Source: Kineococcus endophyticus | GTDB lineage: Bacteria; Actinomycetota; Actinomycetes; Actinomycetales; Kineococcaceae | Length of the DNA stretch: 64,000 nucleotides | Direction of reading: 5' to 3' | Assembly (NCBI RefSeq): GCF_040796495.1 | Contig: NZ_JBFNQN010000015.1 | Location: 1-64,000 of the forward strand | Shown here: positions 49,491 to 57,625 of the stretch, one piece after another | How positions within the stretch are numbered: the stretch's first letter is position 1 | Layout of the letters: each line of letters begins with the position of its first letter | Notes under the pieces: generated by a model | What the model was told of the DNA's origin: nothing | Database searches by the model: none | Seen by the model: the letters and a program-made list of their open reading frames with translations, nothing else | Made by a program: the position numbers and the translations under genes

Positions 49491-50701
49491 CGGACTCCTG
49501 CCTCCTGCGCGTCGGTGTTCTCCAGGACGACGGCGAGCCCCTGCCCGACGCCGATGCAGATCGCCGCCACGCCCCAGCGGACGCGCTCGGCGCTCATCCG
49601 GGCCACCAGGGTTCCCACGATCCGGCCCCCGGACGCCCCGAGCGGGTGCCCCAGCGCGATGGCCCCGCCCCGGGTGTTCACCAGGCCCGGGTCGACGCCC
49701 CAGGCGTCGACGCAGGCGAGCGACTGGACGGCGAACGCCTCGTTCAGCTCGACCGCGCCCACGGCGTCCCAGCCGATCCCGGCACGGGCCAGCGCCCGGT
49801 TCGCGGCCTCGACGGGGGCGAACCCGAAGTCCTGCGGGTCGAGCGCGAACGTGCCGCGGCCGGCGACGCGGGCGAGCGGGTCGTGCCCGACGGCGGCGGA
49901 GGCCCCGGCCGTCCCGAGCAGCACCGCGGAGGCGCCGTCGGACAGCGGCGAGGCGTTCCCGGCCGTGATGGTGCCGGCCGGGTCGAACGCGGGCTGCAGC
50001 CCGGCGAGCCGTTCGACGGTCGTGCCGGGCCGGATCCCCTCGTCCTTCGTCACCTCACCCACCGGCACGACGAGGTCGTCGTAGAAACCCTCGGCCCACG
50101 CCGCGGCGGCGCGCTCGTGCGAGCGGACGGCGAACTCGTCCTGGCGCGTGCGGGAGATGCCGAACCGCTGCTGCAGCAGCTCGTTCGCGCCGCCGAGGCT
50201 GACGGTCCACTCCTTCGGCATCCGCGGGTTCACCAGCCGCCAGCCCAGCGTCGTCGAGACCGCCGTGACGTCCCCCGCCGGGAACGCGCGGGAGGGCTTG
50301 GGCAGCACCCACGGTGCCCGCGACATCGACTCCACGCCGCCCGTGAGGACGACCTGCGCGTCGCCGGTCTCCAGGGCGCGCGACCCGGCGAACAGCGCGT
50401 CGAGCCCGGAACCGCAGAGCCGGTTGACCGTGCTGCCGGGCACGGACGTCGGCATCCCGGCGAGCAGCACGGCCATCCGGGCGACGTTGCGGTTGTCCTC
50501 GCCGGCACCGTTGGCCAGGCCCAGGTGCACCTCGTCGACGGCCTCGGCGGGCAGCTGCGGAGAGCGGTCGAGGGTCGCGCGCACGACGGCGGCGGCCAGG
50601 TCGTCCGGGCGGGCCTCGGCGAGCGCGCCGCCGAACTTGCCGAAGGGAGTGCGGACGGCGTCGTAGACGTACGCCTCGGGTCGAGCCTCGGATCCAGCCA
50701 T
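49487..50701 (-). CDS. pcaF: Acetyl-CoA C-acyltransferase (beta-ketoadipyl-CoA thiolase-like)
   Basis: Thiolase of 404 residues that cleaves 3-oxoadipyl-CoA to succinyl-CoA and acetyl-CoA, or a similar 3-oxoacyl-CoA. The nucleophile is Cys96 in VNRLCGSGLDAL. The remaining active-site blocks are ELNEAFAVQSL, the GGAIALGHPLGASGGR loop and the second cysteine in AAICIGVGQGLA. A LysR regulator is divergent and the CoA-transferase genes follow with overlap, which is the usual pcaF-I-J arrangement. No upstream aromatic genes are within the window. Confidence 0.88.
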   Translation of the reverse strand: MAGSEARPEAYVYDAVRTPFGKFGGALAEARPDDLAAAVVRATLDRSPQLPAEAVDEVHLGLANGAGEDNRNVARMAVLLAGMPTSVPGSTVNRLCGSGLDALFAGSRALETGDAQVVLTGGVESMSRAPWVLPKPSRAFPAGDVTAVSTTLGWRLVNPRMPKEWTVSLGGANELLQQRFGISRTRQDEFAVRSHERAAAAWAEGFYDDLVVPVGEVTKDEGIRPGTTVERLAGLQPAFDPAGTITAGNASPLSDGASAVLLGTAGASAAVGHDPLARVAGRGTFALDPQDFGFAPVEAANRALARAGIGWDAVGAVELNEAFAVQSLACVDAWGVDPGLVNTRGGAIALGHPLGASGGRIVGTLVARMSAERVRWGVAAICIGVGQGLAVVLENTDAQEAGVR

Positions 50702-50722
50702 GACCCCAGCCTGGCCCCGCCA

Positions 50723-50778
50723 CGCCCATACGTCCAACATCCGTTGCGGACCGGCGCGGTACTCAGGGAGTATGGGCG
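50723..50778. promoter_or_regulatory. Inverted repeat in the LysR/thiolase promoter
   Basis: CGCCCATAC (50723-50731) and GTATGGGCG (50770-50778) form a perfect nine-base inverted repeat with 38 bases between them, filling the divergent gap. Each arm places a TATGGG box facing one gene. It may be paired half-sites for the LysR regulator or symmetrical promoter elements. Confidence 0.5.
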
Positions 50779-50779
50779 G

Positions 50780-51691
50780 GTGACGTTGCGCCGCCTGGAG
50801 TACTTCGTCGCCGTGGCCGAGGAGCAGTCGTTCACGGGGGCCGCCCGCGCGCTGCACATGGCCCAGCCACCGCTGTCCAGCCAGGTGCGTGCCCTCGAGC
50901 GCGAGCTCGGGGCGGAACTGTTCGACCGCAGCGGTCGCACTCCCGTCCTCACCCCCGCCGGCCGGGCCCTCCTGCCGGAGGTCCGTCGTCTGCTCGCCGC
51001 CTACGCCCGGTTCCCCGCCACCGCGCAGCAGGCCCGCGACGGCAGCGTCGGACGGTTGCGGGTGGGCCTGGTCCCCTCGGCCGTGGCGGGCGGGCTCCCG
51101 GAGGTGCTGCGCCGCGTCCGCACCGAGCTGACCGGGCTGGAGGTGGCCCTGGTCGAAGGACGGCCCGCCGACCTGCTGCGCCGCCTCGACCTCGACGACC
51201 TCGACGTCGTCCTGCTCTACGCCGCCCCGGACGGTCCCGCGCTGGCCTCGCAGGTCCTCGCGGACGAACCCCTGGTGCTTGCCCTGCCCCGCGGCCACCG
51301 GCTGACGGCGCGCCCCGCGGTCGCCGTGGCCGACCTCGAGCACGAACCGCTCCTGATGCCCGCCCGGCACGGCGACGACGGCCTGCGGGAGCGGACGTCG
51401 GCGCTGCTCGCCGGCGTCCACGTCCGGGTCGCACAGGACGACCTGTGGATGGTGCAGACGATGGTCGCCCTCGTCGCCGCCGGTCTCGGCTGTGCGGTCG
51501 TGCCGGCCTCGACGACGGGGCTGCGGCCGGACGCCGTCGAGTACCGCCCGTTCACCGGCGCCGTCCCGGGCCTGGAACTGGTCGCGACGTGGCGCGAGGA
51601 CCGGGACCACCCGCCGGTGGCCCGGTTCCTCGCGCTCTGGCCGACGGTCCGACCGACGGGGGGTCGGACTAGCGTCGGCGACCGGCGATGA
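50780..51691 (+). CDS. LysR family transcriptional regulator
   Basis: 303-residue LysR-type regulator. The N-terminal helix-turn-helix is TLRRLEYFVAVAEEQSFTGA followed by RALHMAQPPLSSQVRALERE, and the effector-binding domain runs from about residue 90 (GRLRVGLVPSAVAGGLPEVL) to the end. It is divergent from the thiolase/CoA-transferase operon and probably activates it in response to a pathway intermediate, as PcaQ- and CatR-type regulators do. GTG 50780 matches the LysR start consensus. Its 3' end overlaps the opposing permease gene by 23 bases. Confidence 0.92.
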   Translation: MTLRRLEYFVAVAEEQSFTGAARALHMAQPPLSSQVRALERELGAELFDRSGRTPVLTPAGRALLPEVRRLLAAYARFPATAQQARDGSVGRLRVGLVPSAVAGGLPEVLRRVRTELTGLEVALVEGRPADLLRRLDLDDLDVVLLYAAPDGPALASQVLADEPLVLALPRGHRLTARPAVAVADLEHEPLLMPARHGDDGLRERTSALLAGVHVRVAQDDLWMVQTMVALVAAGLGCAVVPASTTGLRPDAVEYRPFTGAVPGLELVATWREDRDHPPVARFLALWPTVRPTGGRTSVGDRR

Positions 51692-52724
51692 CCTTCTGCA
51701 GGACGACGAACGCGAGCAGCACGGCCCCGATGAACACCCGCGTCCACCAGGAGTCGAGGTCCTCGCGGGCGATGAGCACCTGGATGAGGCCGTACACGAG
51801 CACCCCGGCCCCGGTGCCCAGGACGAACCCGACGCCACCGGACAGCAACGTCCCGCCGATGACGACGGCCGCGATGGCGTCCAGCTCCATCCCGATGCCC
51901 GTGAGGTTGAACCCCGACTTCGTGTAGAGCGCGAACAGGATGCCCGCGAGGCCCGCGCAGGTGCCGGAGATGACGTACACCCCGATGCGGGTGCGGGCCG
52001 GACGCAGCCCCATGAGTTCCACGGCCGCGCCGCGGTCCCCCGCACCCAACCCGTAGACCGTCCGGCCGAAGCGCGTGTAGTGCAGGACGTACACGGCCAG
52101 GAGCAGGACGCCGACCGCGATGAGCATGCTGGCGTTGATGCGCCAGGTCTCGCGGCCCTCCCCGAACTTCAGGCTCCACGAGGCCAGCGCCGAGAACCCG
52201 TCGTCGTCGATCTTCAGGGAGTTCGTGCTGACGACGTTCGCCAGCCCGCGGGCCAGGAACATCACGGCGAGGGAGGCGATGAACGGCTGGATGTCGAACA
52301 CCTGCACCATGACGCCGATGAGCAGCCCGCAGCACGTCCCGATGAGGACGCCGAGGACGAGCACCACGGGCAGCGGAGCGCCGGCCGTGAACAGCTTCGC
52401 CGTCACCAGCCCGACGAGGGCCACCACGGCCCCGACCGAGAGGTCGATGCCCCCGGCGAGGACGACGAACGTCATGCCCACGGCGAGGACGAGCAGGTAG
52501 GAGTTGTCCAGCAGCAGGTTCGACAGCAGCCGCATGCTGAGGAAGTCGCTGCGGGCGGTGCTGTACCGCTGCTGGCCCACGCCCAGCATCACGACGAGGG
52601 TGACGAGGGTGCCGACGACCGGCAGGAAGCGGCGGTCGACGCGGTCCACGAGGGCGCGGACCCGCCGGGTGCTCGGCCGCGGCGGCGCGCCCGAGGGCGC
52701 CTGGGGTGACAGTCCCGTGCTCAT
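51669..52724 (-). CDS. yjfF: Galactofuranose-type ABC transporter permease YjfF
   Basis: Sugar ABC permease, 351 residues, with eight to ten hydrophobic helices. From NLLLDNSYLLVLAVGMTFVV onwards it follows E. coli YjfF closely: LAGGIDLSVGAVVALVGLVT, LANVVSTNSL, GRTVYGLGAGDRGAAVELMG, GMELDAIAAVVIGGTLLSGG and a C-terminal DSWWTRVFIGAVLLAF. The ATG overlaps the YtfT-like stop by four bases. It is the last gene of the four-gene importer operon, and its 3' end runs 23 bases into the opposing LysR gene. Confidence 0.9.
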   Translation of the reverse strand: MSTGLSPQAPSGAPPRPSTRRVRALVDRVDRRFLPVVGTLVTLVVMLGVGQQRYSTARSDFLSMRLLSNLLLDNSYLLVLAVGMTFVVLAGGIDLSVGAVVALVGLVTAKLFTAGAPLPVVLVLGVLIGTCCGLLIGVMVQVFDIQPFIASLAVMFLARGLANVVSTNSLKIDDDGFSALASWSLKFGEGRETWRINASMLIAVGVLLLAVYVLHYTRFGRTVYGLGAGDRGAAVELMGLRPARTRIGVYVISGTCAGLAGILFALYTKSGFNLTGIGMELDAIAAVVIGGTLLSGGVGFVLGTGAGVLVYGLIQVLIAREDLDSWWTRVFIGAVLLAFVVLQKVIAGRRR

Positions 52725-53791
52725 GCGGCCACCTCCGTCGCCACGGGCCGGCGCGTGCGCGGCGGCCGGCTCCTCCACCGGGAACGCAGCGCCGGGGACG
52801 CGGCGACGCAGACCGCGATGAGGACCAGCGCCTTGAACAGCGGCGTGGTCTGGCTCGGCAACTCAAAGACGATGACCGCCCGTTCCAGGGTCGACAGCAG
52901 CAGCGCCCCCACGACGAGCCCGCCGAGGTGGAAGCGCCCGCCGTCCAGCCGGGTGCCACCGAGGACGACGACCATGATGGCGTCGAGTTCCTTGAGCAGG
53001 CCGATGTTGTTCGCGTCGGCGGCCATCGTGGGTGCGCCGTAGACGATGCCGGCCAGGGCTGCGAGGAGGCCCGCGAGGACGTAGACGACCCACGTCGTGG
53101 AGCGGGCACCGACGCCCGCCAGGCGACTGGCCTCGCGGTTGGTGCCGACGGCCTCGAGGAACATCCCCAGAGCGGTCCGGCGCACGGCCAGCGCCACGAG
53201 CACGAACACCGCCCCGGCGATGACGACGGGAACGGGGACGCCGAGGACGAAACCCGATCCGATGGACTTGAACGGCGGGCTGGTCACCGTGGTGATCTGC
53301 CCCTTGGTGATGAGCATGGCGATCCCGCGCCCGGCCACCATGAGGATCATCGTGGCGATGAACGGCTGGATCCCCAGCGCGGTCACCATGAACCCGTTGA
53401 AGGCCCCGATCACCACCCCGAGGACGAGTCCCAGCACGACGGCCGTCGCGACGGCGCCGGGCGCCGACGGGTCCGGCACGCTCGCGAGGTGGGTCAGCGA
53501 CACCGCCAGGGAGATGGCCATGACGGCGCCCACGGACAGGTCGATGCCGCCCGTGGCGATGACCAGGCACATGCCCAGGGCCAGCAGCAACGGAGTCGCG
53601 CTGTTGCGCAGCAGGTCGATCAGCTGGCCGTAGAGGTTGCCGTCGCGGGTGGCGACGTCCAGGAACCCCGGGCTCTTCAGCCCGCAGGCCAGCAGCAGGA
53701 CGACGAGCGCGAGCACGGGCCACAGCAGGCCGTGCTGGGAGACGCGCTGGAACAGCGTCGCCGGGTTCGTGCCGCGGGCGGACGCGTTCAC
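52721..53791 (-). CDS. ytfT: Galactofuranose-type ABC transporter permease YtfT
   Basis: Sugar ABC permease, 356 residues. It matches E. coli YtfT in the N-terminal RDGNLYGQLIDLLRNSATPL region, in LVIATGGIDLSVGAVMAISL, MILMVAGRGIAMLITKGQIT, GMFLEAVGTNREASRLAGV and ADANNIGLLKELDAIMVVVL. YtfT and YjfF form the heterodimeric channel of the YtfQRT-YjfF importer. Starts with GTG overlapping the ATPase stop and overlaps YjfF at its end. Confidence 0.92.
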   Translation of the reverse strand: MNASARGTNPATLFQRVSQHGLLWPVLALVVLLLACGLKSPGFLDVATRDGNLYGQLIDLLRNSATPLLLALGMCLVIATGGIDLSVGAVMAISLAVSLTHLASVPDPSAPGAVATAVVLGLVLGVVIGAFNGFMVTALGIQPFIATMILMVAGRGIAMLITKGQITTVTSPPFKSIGSGFVLGVPVPVVIAGAVFVLVALAVRRTALGMFLEAVGTNREASRLAGVGARSTTWVVYVLAGLLAALAGIVYGAPTMAADANNIGLLKELDAIMVVVLGGTRLDGGRFHLGGLVVGALLLSTLERAVIVFELPSQTTPLFKALVLIAVCVAASPALRSRWRSRPPRTRRPVATEVAA

Positions 53792-55365
53792 GACGCCCTC
53801 ACCTCCGAGTTCGCGATGGCTTCGAGGACGGTGTCGGTGGTGACCGACGCGTCGTTGGTGATCTCGGCGACCTTGCGACGGTCGCGCATGACGACGACGC
53901 GCTGGCTGAGCCGCAGCACCTCCTCCAGCTCGGAGGAGATGAAGACGATGGACATGCCGTCGGCGGCGAGGTCGGCGACGAGGCGCTGGATCTCGGTCTT
54001 GGCGCCGATGTCGATGCCACGGGTGGGTTCGTCCAGCACGAGCAGGCGCGGGGCCGTGGCCAGCCACCGCGCCAGCAGCACCTTCTGCTGGTTGCCCCCG
54101 GACAGGTTGCGGATGAGCGCGTTCGGGTTCGGCGGGTTGATGTTCAGCACGACGACGTACTTCTGCACGATCTCGTCGAGCTCGCGGCGAGGGATGCGCC
54201 GCCACGGACCGCGCCCGGCCTGAAGGGCCAGGGCGATGTTCTCGCGGACCGTGAGGTCGCCGATGATGCCCTCCTTCTTGCGGTCCTCGCTCGACATCGC
54301 CAGGTGCCGGCGGAGCGCGGCCAGCGGCGTGGGCAGCCTGACCGGCCGCTCGTCGAGGGAGAGCTCCCCCCGGTCGGGGCGGTCCGCCCCCACCAGCAGC
54401 CGCGCCAGTTCGGAGCGTCCCGACCCCAGCAACCCGGCGAGCCCGACGATCTCGCCCGGGTACAGCGAGAGGTCGAAGGGTTCCACGGCACCGTCGCGGC
54501 CGACCCCGAGGGCCGTCATGAGCGGGGTCTCGCGCGGGGAGTGCGGGGTGATGGACCGCTTCGCCTGTTCCTCGATCCCGGCCAGCGCGGCCCCGGAGCG
54601 GCCGATCATGTGCCCGACCAGTTCGCGGCGCGGGAGGTCGGTCGTGACGAACTCGCCGACGAAGCGGCCGTTGCGCAGCACGGTCATCCGGTCCGACAGG
54701 TCGTAGACCTGCTCGAGGAAGTGCGAGACGAAGAGGATCGCCACCCCCTCGTCGCGCAACCGGCGCACGACGCGGAACAGTTCGGCCACCTCGGCCCGGT
54801 CCAGGCTCGACGTGGGTTCGTCGAGCACGAGGACCTTGGCGTCCACGACCAGCGCTCGGGCGATGGCGCACAACTGCTGCACGGCGATGCTGTGGGACGA
54901 CAGCTGCGAGCGGACGTCGACGTCGAGGTTCAGGCGCTGCAGGAAACCCCGGGCCGCGCGGCGCGTCGCGGGCCAGTCGATGAAGGGCCCGCGGCGTACC
55001 TCGTGGCCCAGCATGACGTTCTCCGCGACCGTGAGGTTCGCGCAGAGGTTGACCTCCTGGTAGACGGTGCTGATCCCGGCCGCCTGGGCCTGGCTGGGTC
55101 CGCTGAACCGCACCTCCCGGCCCTCGACGGCGATCCCGCCGTGGTCGATCCGGTGGACCCCGGTGAGGGCCTTGATGAGGGTCGACTTGCCGGCCCCGTT
55201 CTCGCCCATGAGCGCGTGGACCTCACCGCGGCGCAGGACGAGGTCCACGCCGTCGAGGGCCTTGACGCCCGGGAACGTGATGGTGATGCCCGTCATGCGG
55301 ACGACCGCGTCCGGCGGGGGTGCGGCCGGGTCCCCGGGCGCTCGGGTGTTCGTCGTGTCGGACAT
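53788..55365 (-). CDS. ytfR: Galactofuranose-type ABC transporter ATPase YtfR
   Basis: Double-cassette sugar ABC ATPase of 525 residues, as for YtfR, RbsA and XylG. The first cassette has Walker A MGENGAGKST, Q-loop VYQEVNLCANLTV, a degenerate signature SIAVQQLCAIARAL and Walker B VLVLDEPTSSLD. The second has Walker A-like GLLGSGRSELARLL, signature NLSGGNQQKVLLARWL and Walker B LLVLDEPTRGID, with VFISSELEEVLRLS. It starts at ATG 55365, 38 bases after the binding-protein gene. It energises uptake of the sugar bound by YtfQ. Confidence 0.93.
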   Translation of the reverse strand: MSDTTNTRAPGDPAAPPPDAVVRMTGITITFPGVKALDGVDLVLRRGEVHALMGENGAGKSTLIKALTGVHRIDHGGIAVEGREVRFSGPSQAQAAGISTVYQEVNLCANLTVAENVMLGHEVRRGPFIDWPATRRAARGFLQRLNLDVDVRSQLSSHSIAVQQLCAIARALVVDAKVLVLDEPTSSLDRAEVAELFRVVRRLRDEGVAILFVSHFLEQVYDLSDRMTVLRNGRFVGEFVTTDLPRRELVGHMIGRSGAALAGIEEQAKRSITPHSPRETPLMTALGVGRDGAVEPFDLSLYPGEIVGLAGLLGSGRSELARLLVGADRPDRGELSLDERPVRLPTPLAALRRHLAMSSEDRKKEGIIGDLTVRENIALALQAGRGPWRRIPRRELDEIVQKYVVVLNINPPNPNALIRNLSGGNQQKVLLARWLATAPRLLVLDEPTRGIDIGAKTEIQRLVADLAADGMSIVFISSELEEVLRLSQRVVVMRDRRKVAEITNDASVTTDTVLEAIANSEVRAS

Positions 55366-55403
55366 CGTGCGGCACAGCCCTTCCGGAGACGTCGGGTCGG
55401 TGG

Positions 55404-56387
55404 TCAGTACTTCCGGGCGTCCACGTCGGCCTGGGTCGTCGTCTGGTCGAAGGCCTGGTCCTGGACGATCGTCTCCTTCGGCACCTCCTTGCCCGCCGCG
55501 ACGTCCTTGACGAGCGTCGCGAGCTGGTCGCCGAAGACGGGGTTGCACTCCACGACGTAGTTGAACTTGCCGTCGACGAGAGCCTGCAGCCCGTCGCGCA
55601 CCCCGTCGACCGAGACGATCTGGACGTCCTTGCCCGGCACCTTGCCGGCGGCCTCGATGGCCTCGACGGCCCCGAGCCCCATGTCGTCGTTGTGGGTGAA
55701 GATGAGGTTCGTCTCGGGGTAGGTCTGCAGGGCGGCCTCGACCGCCGTCTTGCCCTCGGCGCGCGTGAAGTTCCCGCTGGCCTTCCCGACGACCTGCTGG
55801 CCGACGACGCCGTCGAAACCCTTCTCGCGGTCGACCTGCGCGCCCGAGCCGAGCGTTCCCTGGAGCTCGAAGACCTTGGCGTCGGGCGCGTTCTTCGCGA
55901 CCCACTCCCCGGCGGTCTTGCCCTCCTGCTCGAAGTCGGCGCCGATCCACGTCGCGTACGGGTCCTGGACCGAGGTGTCCACCGTGCGGTCCACCAGGAC
56001 GACGGGGATCCCGGAGTCCTTGATCTCCTGCAGGACCTCGTCCCAGCCCGTCTCGATGACCGGGGAGAACGCGATGACGTCGACGTCCTGGGTGATGAAG
56101 TCGCGCAGCGCCTTGATCTGGTTCTCCTGCTTCTGCTGGGCGTCGACGAACTTCAGGTCGATGCCGTTGGCGGCGGTGAGCGCGGACTTCACCGACTCGG
56201 TGTTCGCGGTGCGCCACCCGGACTCGGCCCCCAGCTGGGAGAAGCCGACGGTGATGGTGTCCCCGCCACCGCCGGCGGCGGTCTCGCTGCCCGCGGCGTC
56301 GCCGCCGCCGCAGGCGGTCAGGCCCCAGAGGGCGGCGACGCCGAACGCGGCGACGATGGAACGGCGGGTGGTCCTGGGAGACGACAT
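55404..56387 (-). CDS. ytfQ: Galactofuranose-type sugar-binding lipoprotein YtfQ
   Basis: Solute-binding lipoprotein of 327 residues. The signal peptide ends in a lipobox (WGLTACGG), with Cys as the anchor. The mature part matches E. coli YtfQ: TVGFSQLGAESGWRTANTES, FVDAQQKQENQIKALRDFIT, VVLVDRTVD, FELQGTLGSGAQVDREKGFD and IFTHNDDMGLGAVEAIEAAG. YtfQ binds galactofuranose. The ATG is preceded by GAGGAGGAG. A palindrome at 56437-56452 upstream is a strong LacI-family operator candidate. Confidence 0.92.
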   Translation of the reverse strand: MSSPRTTRRSIVAAFGVAALWGLTACGGGDAAGSETAAGGGGDTITVGFSQLGAESGWRTANTESVKSALTAANGIDLKFVDAQQKQENQIKALRDFITQDVDVIAFSPVIETGWDEVLQEIKDSGIPVVLVDRTVDTSVQDPYATWIGADFEQEGKTAGEWVAKNAPDAKVFELQGTLGSGAQVDREKGFDGVVGQQVVGKASGNFTRAEGKTAVEAALQTYPETNLIFTHNDDMGLGAVEAIEAAGKVPGKDVQIVSVDGVRDGLQALVDGKFNYVVECNPVFGDQLATLVKDVAAGKEVPKETIVQDQAFDQTTTQADVDARKY

Positions 56388-56436
56388 GGGCTCCTCCTCG
56401 AGCGTGGGTGCCGACTGCGGTGTCGGGCTGTCCAGA

Positions 56437-56452
56437 TTGTGAGCGCTCACAA
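56437..56452. promoter_or_regulatory. Perfect LacI-type operator palindrome upstream of ytfQ
   Basis: TTGTGAGCGCTCACAA is a 16-base perfect palindrome, identical to the core of the ideal symmetric lac operator. It lies 50 bases upstream of the ytfQ start and 60 bases past the end of the lacI-type gene, so the encoded repressor most likely binds here to control the sugar importer. Confidence 0.9.
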
Positions 56453-56511
56453 CATCGGGGGTCAAGAGGGTGTTCGGCAACGAGCGGGTCACGGTCGCCC
56501 GCAGGGGTGGT

Positions 56512-57576
56512 TCAGGCCCGCGGAGCGGCACTGCTCGAGCGGACGACGAGCCGGGCCCCCACGAGGACGCCCTCGGCCGGTTGCCGTTCGATGGCGGCCG
56601 CCATGCGCTCCAGGCACCGTCGGCCCAGGGCCGCCCAGTCCGGCCGCACCGTCGTGAGCGGCGGGAAGAAGTGCTCGGAGCCCTCGACGTCGTCGAAACC
56701 CACCACCGACACCTCGCGCGGGACGTTCACCCCGGCGTCCGCGAACGCGTGCAGGAGACCGAGAGCGAGTTGGTCGTTCGCGGTGAACACGGCTGTGGGC
56801 AGCGGGGTTTCGTCGCGTCGACCGAGCAGCGAACGCCCGATCGCGAAACCCGCCGACGCCGTCCAGTCCCCCTGGACCGGCTCCGCCGGCCGGATGCCCG
56901 CCTGCAGCACCGCGTCCTGCCACCCCCGTTCCCGCGCACGGGCGTCCAGCCACACCGAGGGCCCCCGCACGTGCAGGACGTCGCGGTGCCCGAGGTCGAG
57001 GAGGTGCCCCACCGCCAGGCTCGCCCCGGCGTACTGGTCCACGGCGACGGTGTGGATGTGACCGCTCACCTGGCCGGGGCCGACCATGACGACGGGGAGC
57101 TTGCGGCTGTAGTCCTTCACGGCGCGCACGGCCTCGTCGTGGGAGGCGATGACGACGACGCCGTCCACGCCCTGGTCGAGGAAGTGCTCGAGGGTGGCCT
57201 GCACAGAGTCGACCTCCCACCGGGTGACGGTGGCGACCGAGACGTACGTCCCCTGGCTGCGCGCCGCGTTCTCGACCGCGATGAGCGTCATGGTCGGCCC
57301 GAAGAGGGGCGAGTCCTCGGTGATGACGCCGATGGCGCCGGTCCGCCGCGTCACGAGCGCCCGCGCAGCCTCGTTGCGGCGGTAGCCGAGTTCGGTGATC
57401 GCGCTCTGCACACGCTCGCGCGTCGAAGCCTTGACGTTGGGGTGGTCGTTGAGGACCCGCGAGACGGTCTGGTGGGACACCCCGGCGAGCTTGGCGACGT
57501 CGCTCATGGCCGGCGGACGCGGCAGGGCGGCGCCGGCCCGTTCCCCGGTCCCCGCGTCAGCCACGGCAGGCACCAC
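56512..57576 (-). CDS. LacI family transcriptional regulator of the sugar importer
   Basis: 354-residue LacI-type regulator. The N-terminal HTH is MSDVAKLAGVSHQTVSRVLN with the VSxxTVSRVL recognition helix, followed by the hinge YRRNEAARALVTRRTGAIGV. The periplasmic-binding-protein-like sensor domain includes FGPTMTLIAVENAARSQGTY, HLLDLGHRDVLHVRGPSVWL, FTANDQLALGLLHAF and VVGFDDVEGSEHFFPPLTTV. It starts with GTG at 57576 (GTG codons at 57573 and 57564 and ATG 57507 are alternatives). It lies directly upstream of the importer operon and between two operators, so it is very likely its repressor. Confidence 0.93.
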   Translation of the reverse strand: MVPAVADAGTGERAGAALPRPPAMSDVAKLAGVSHQTVSRVLNDHPNVKASTRERVQSAITELGYRRNEAARALVTRRTGAIGVITEDSPLFGPTMTLIAVENAARSQGTYVSVATVTRWEVDSVQATLEHFLDQGVDGVVVIASHDEAVRAVKDYSRKLPVVMVGPGQVSGHIHTVAVDQYAGASLAVGHLLDLGHRDVLHVRGPSVWLDARARERGWQDAVLQAGIRPAEPVQGDWTASAGFAIGRSLLGRRDETPLPTAVFTANDQLALGLLHAFADAGVNVPREVSVVGFDDVEGSEHFFPPLTTVRPDWAALGRRCLERMAAAIERQPAEGVLVGARLVVRSSSAAPRA

Positions 57577-57607
57577 CGCTGGCGCTGGGCATCGGATCCT
57601 CCGTCGG

Positions 57608-57624
57608 ATTGAGAGCGTTCACAT
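57608..57624. promoter_or_regulatory. Second, imperfect LacI-type operator upstream of the lacI-type gene
   Basis: ATTGAGAGCGTTCACAT matches the ytfQ operator core at TGAGNGCGNTCACA positions, with three deviations from symmetry. It lies 32 bases upstream of the regulator start, so negative autoregulation is likely. Confidence 0.65.
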
Positions 57625-57625
57625 C

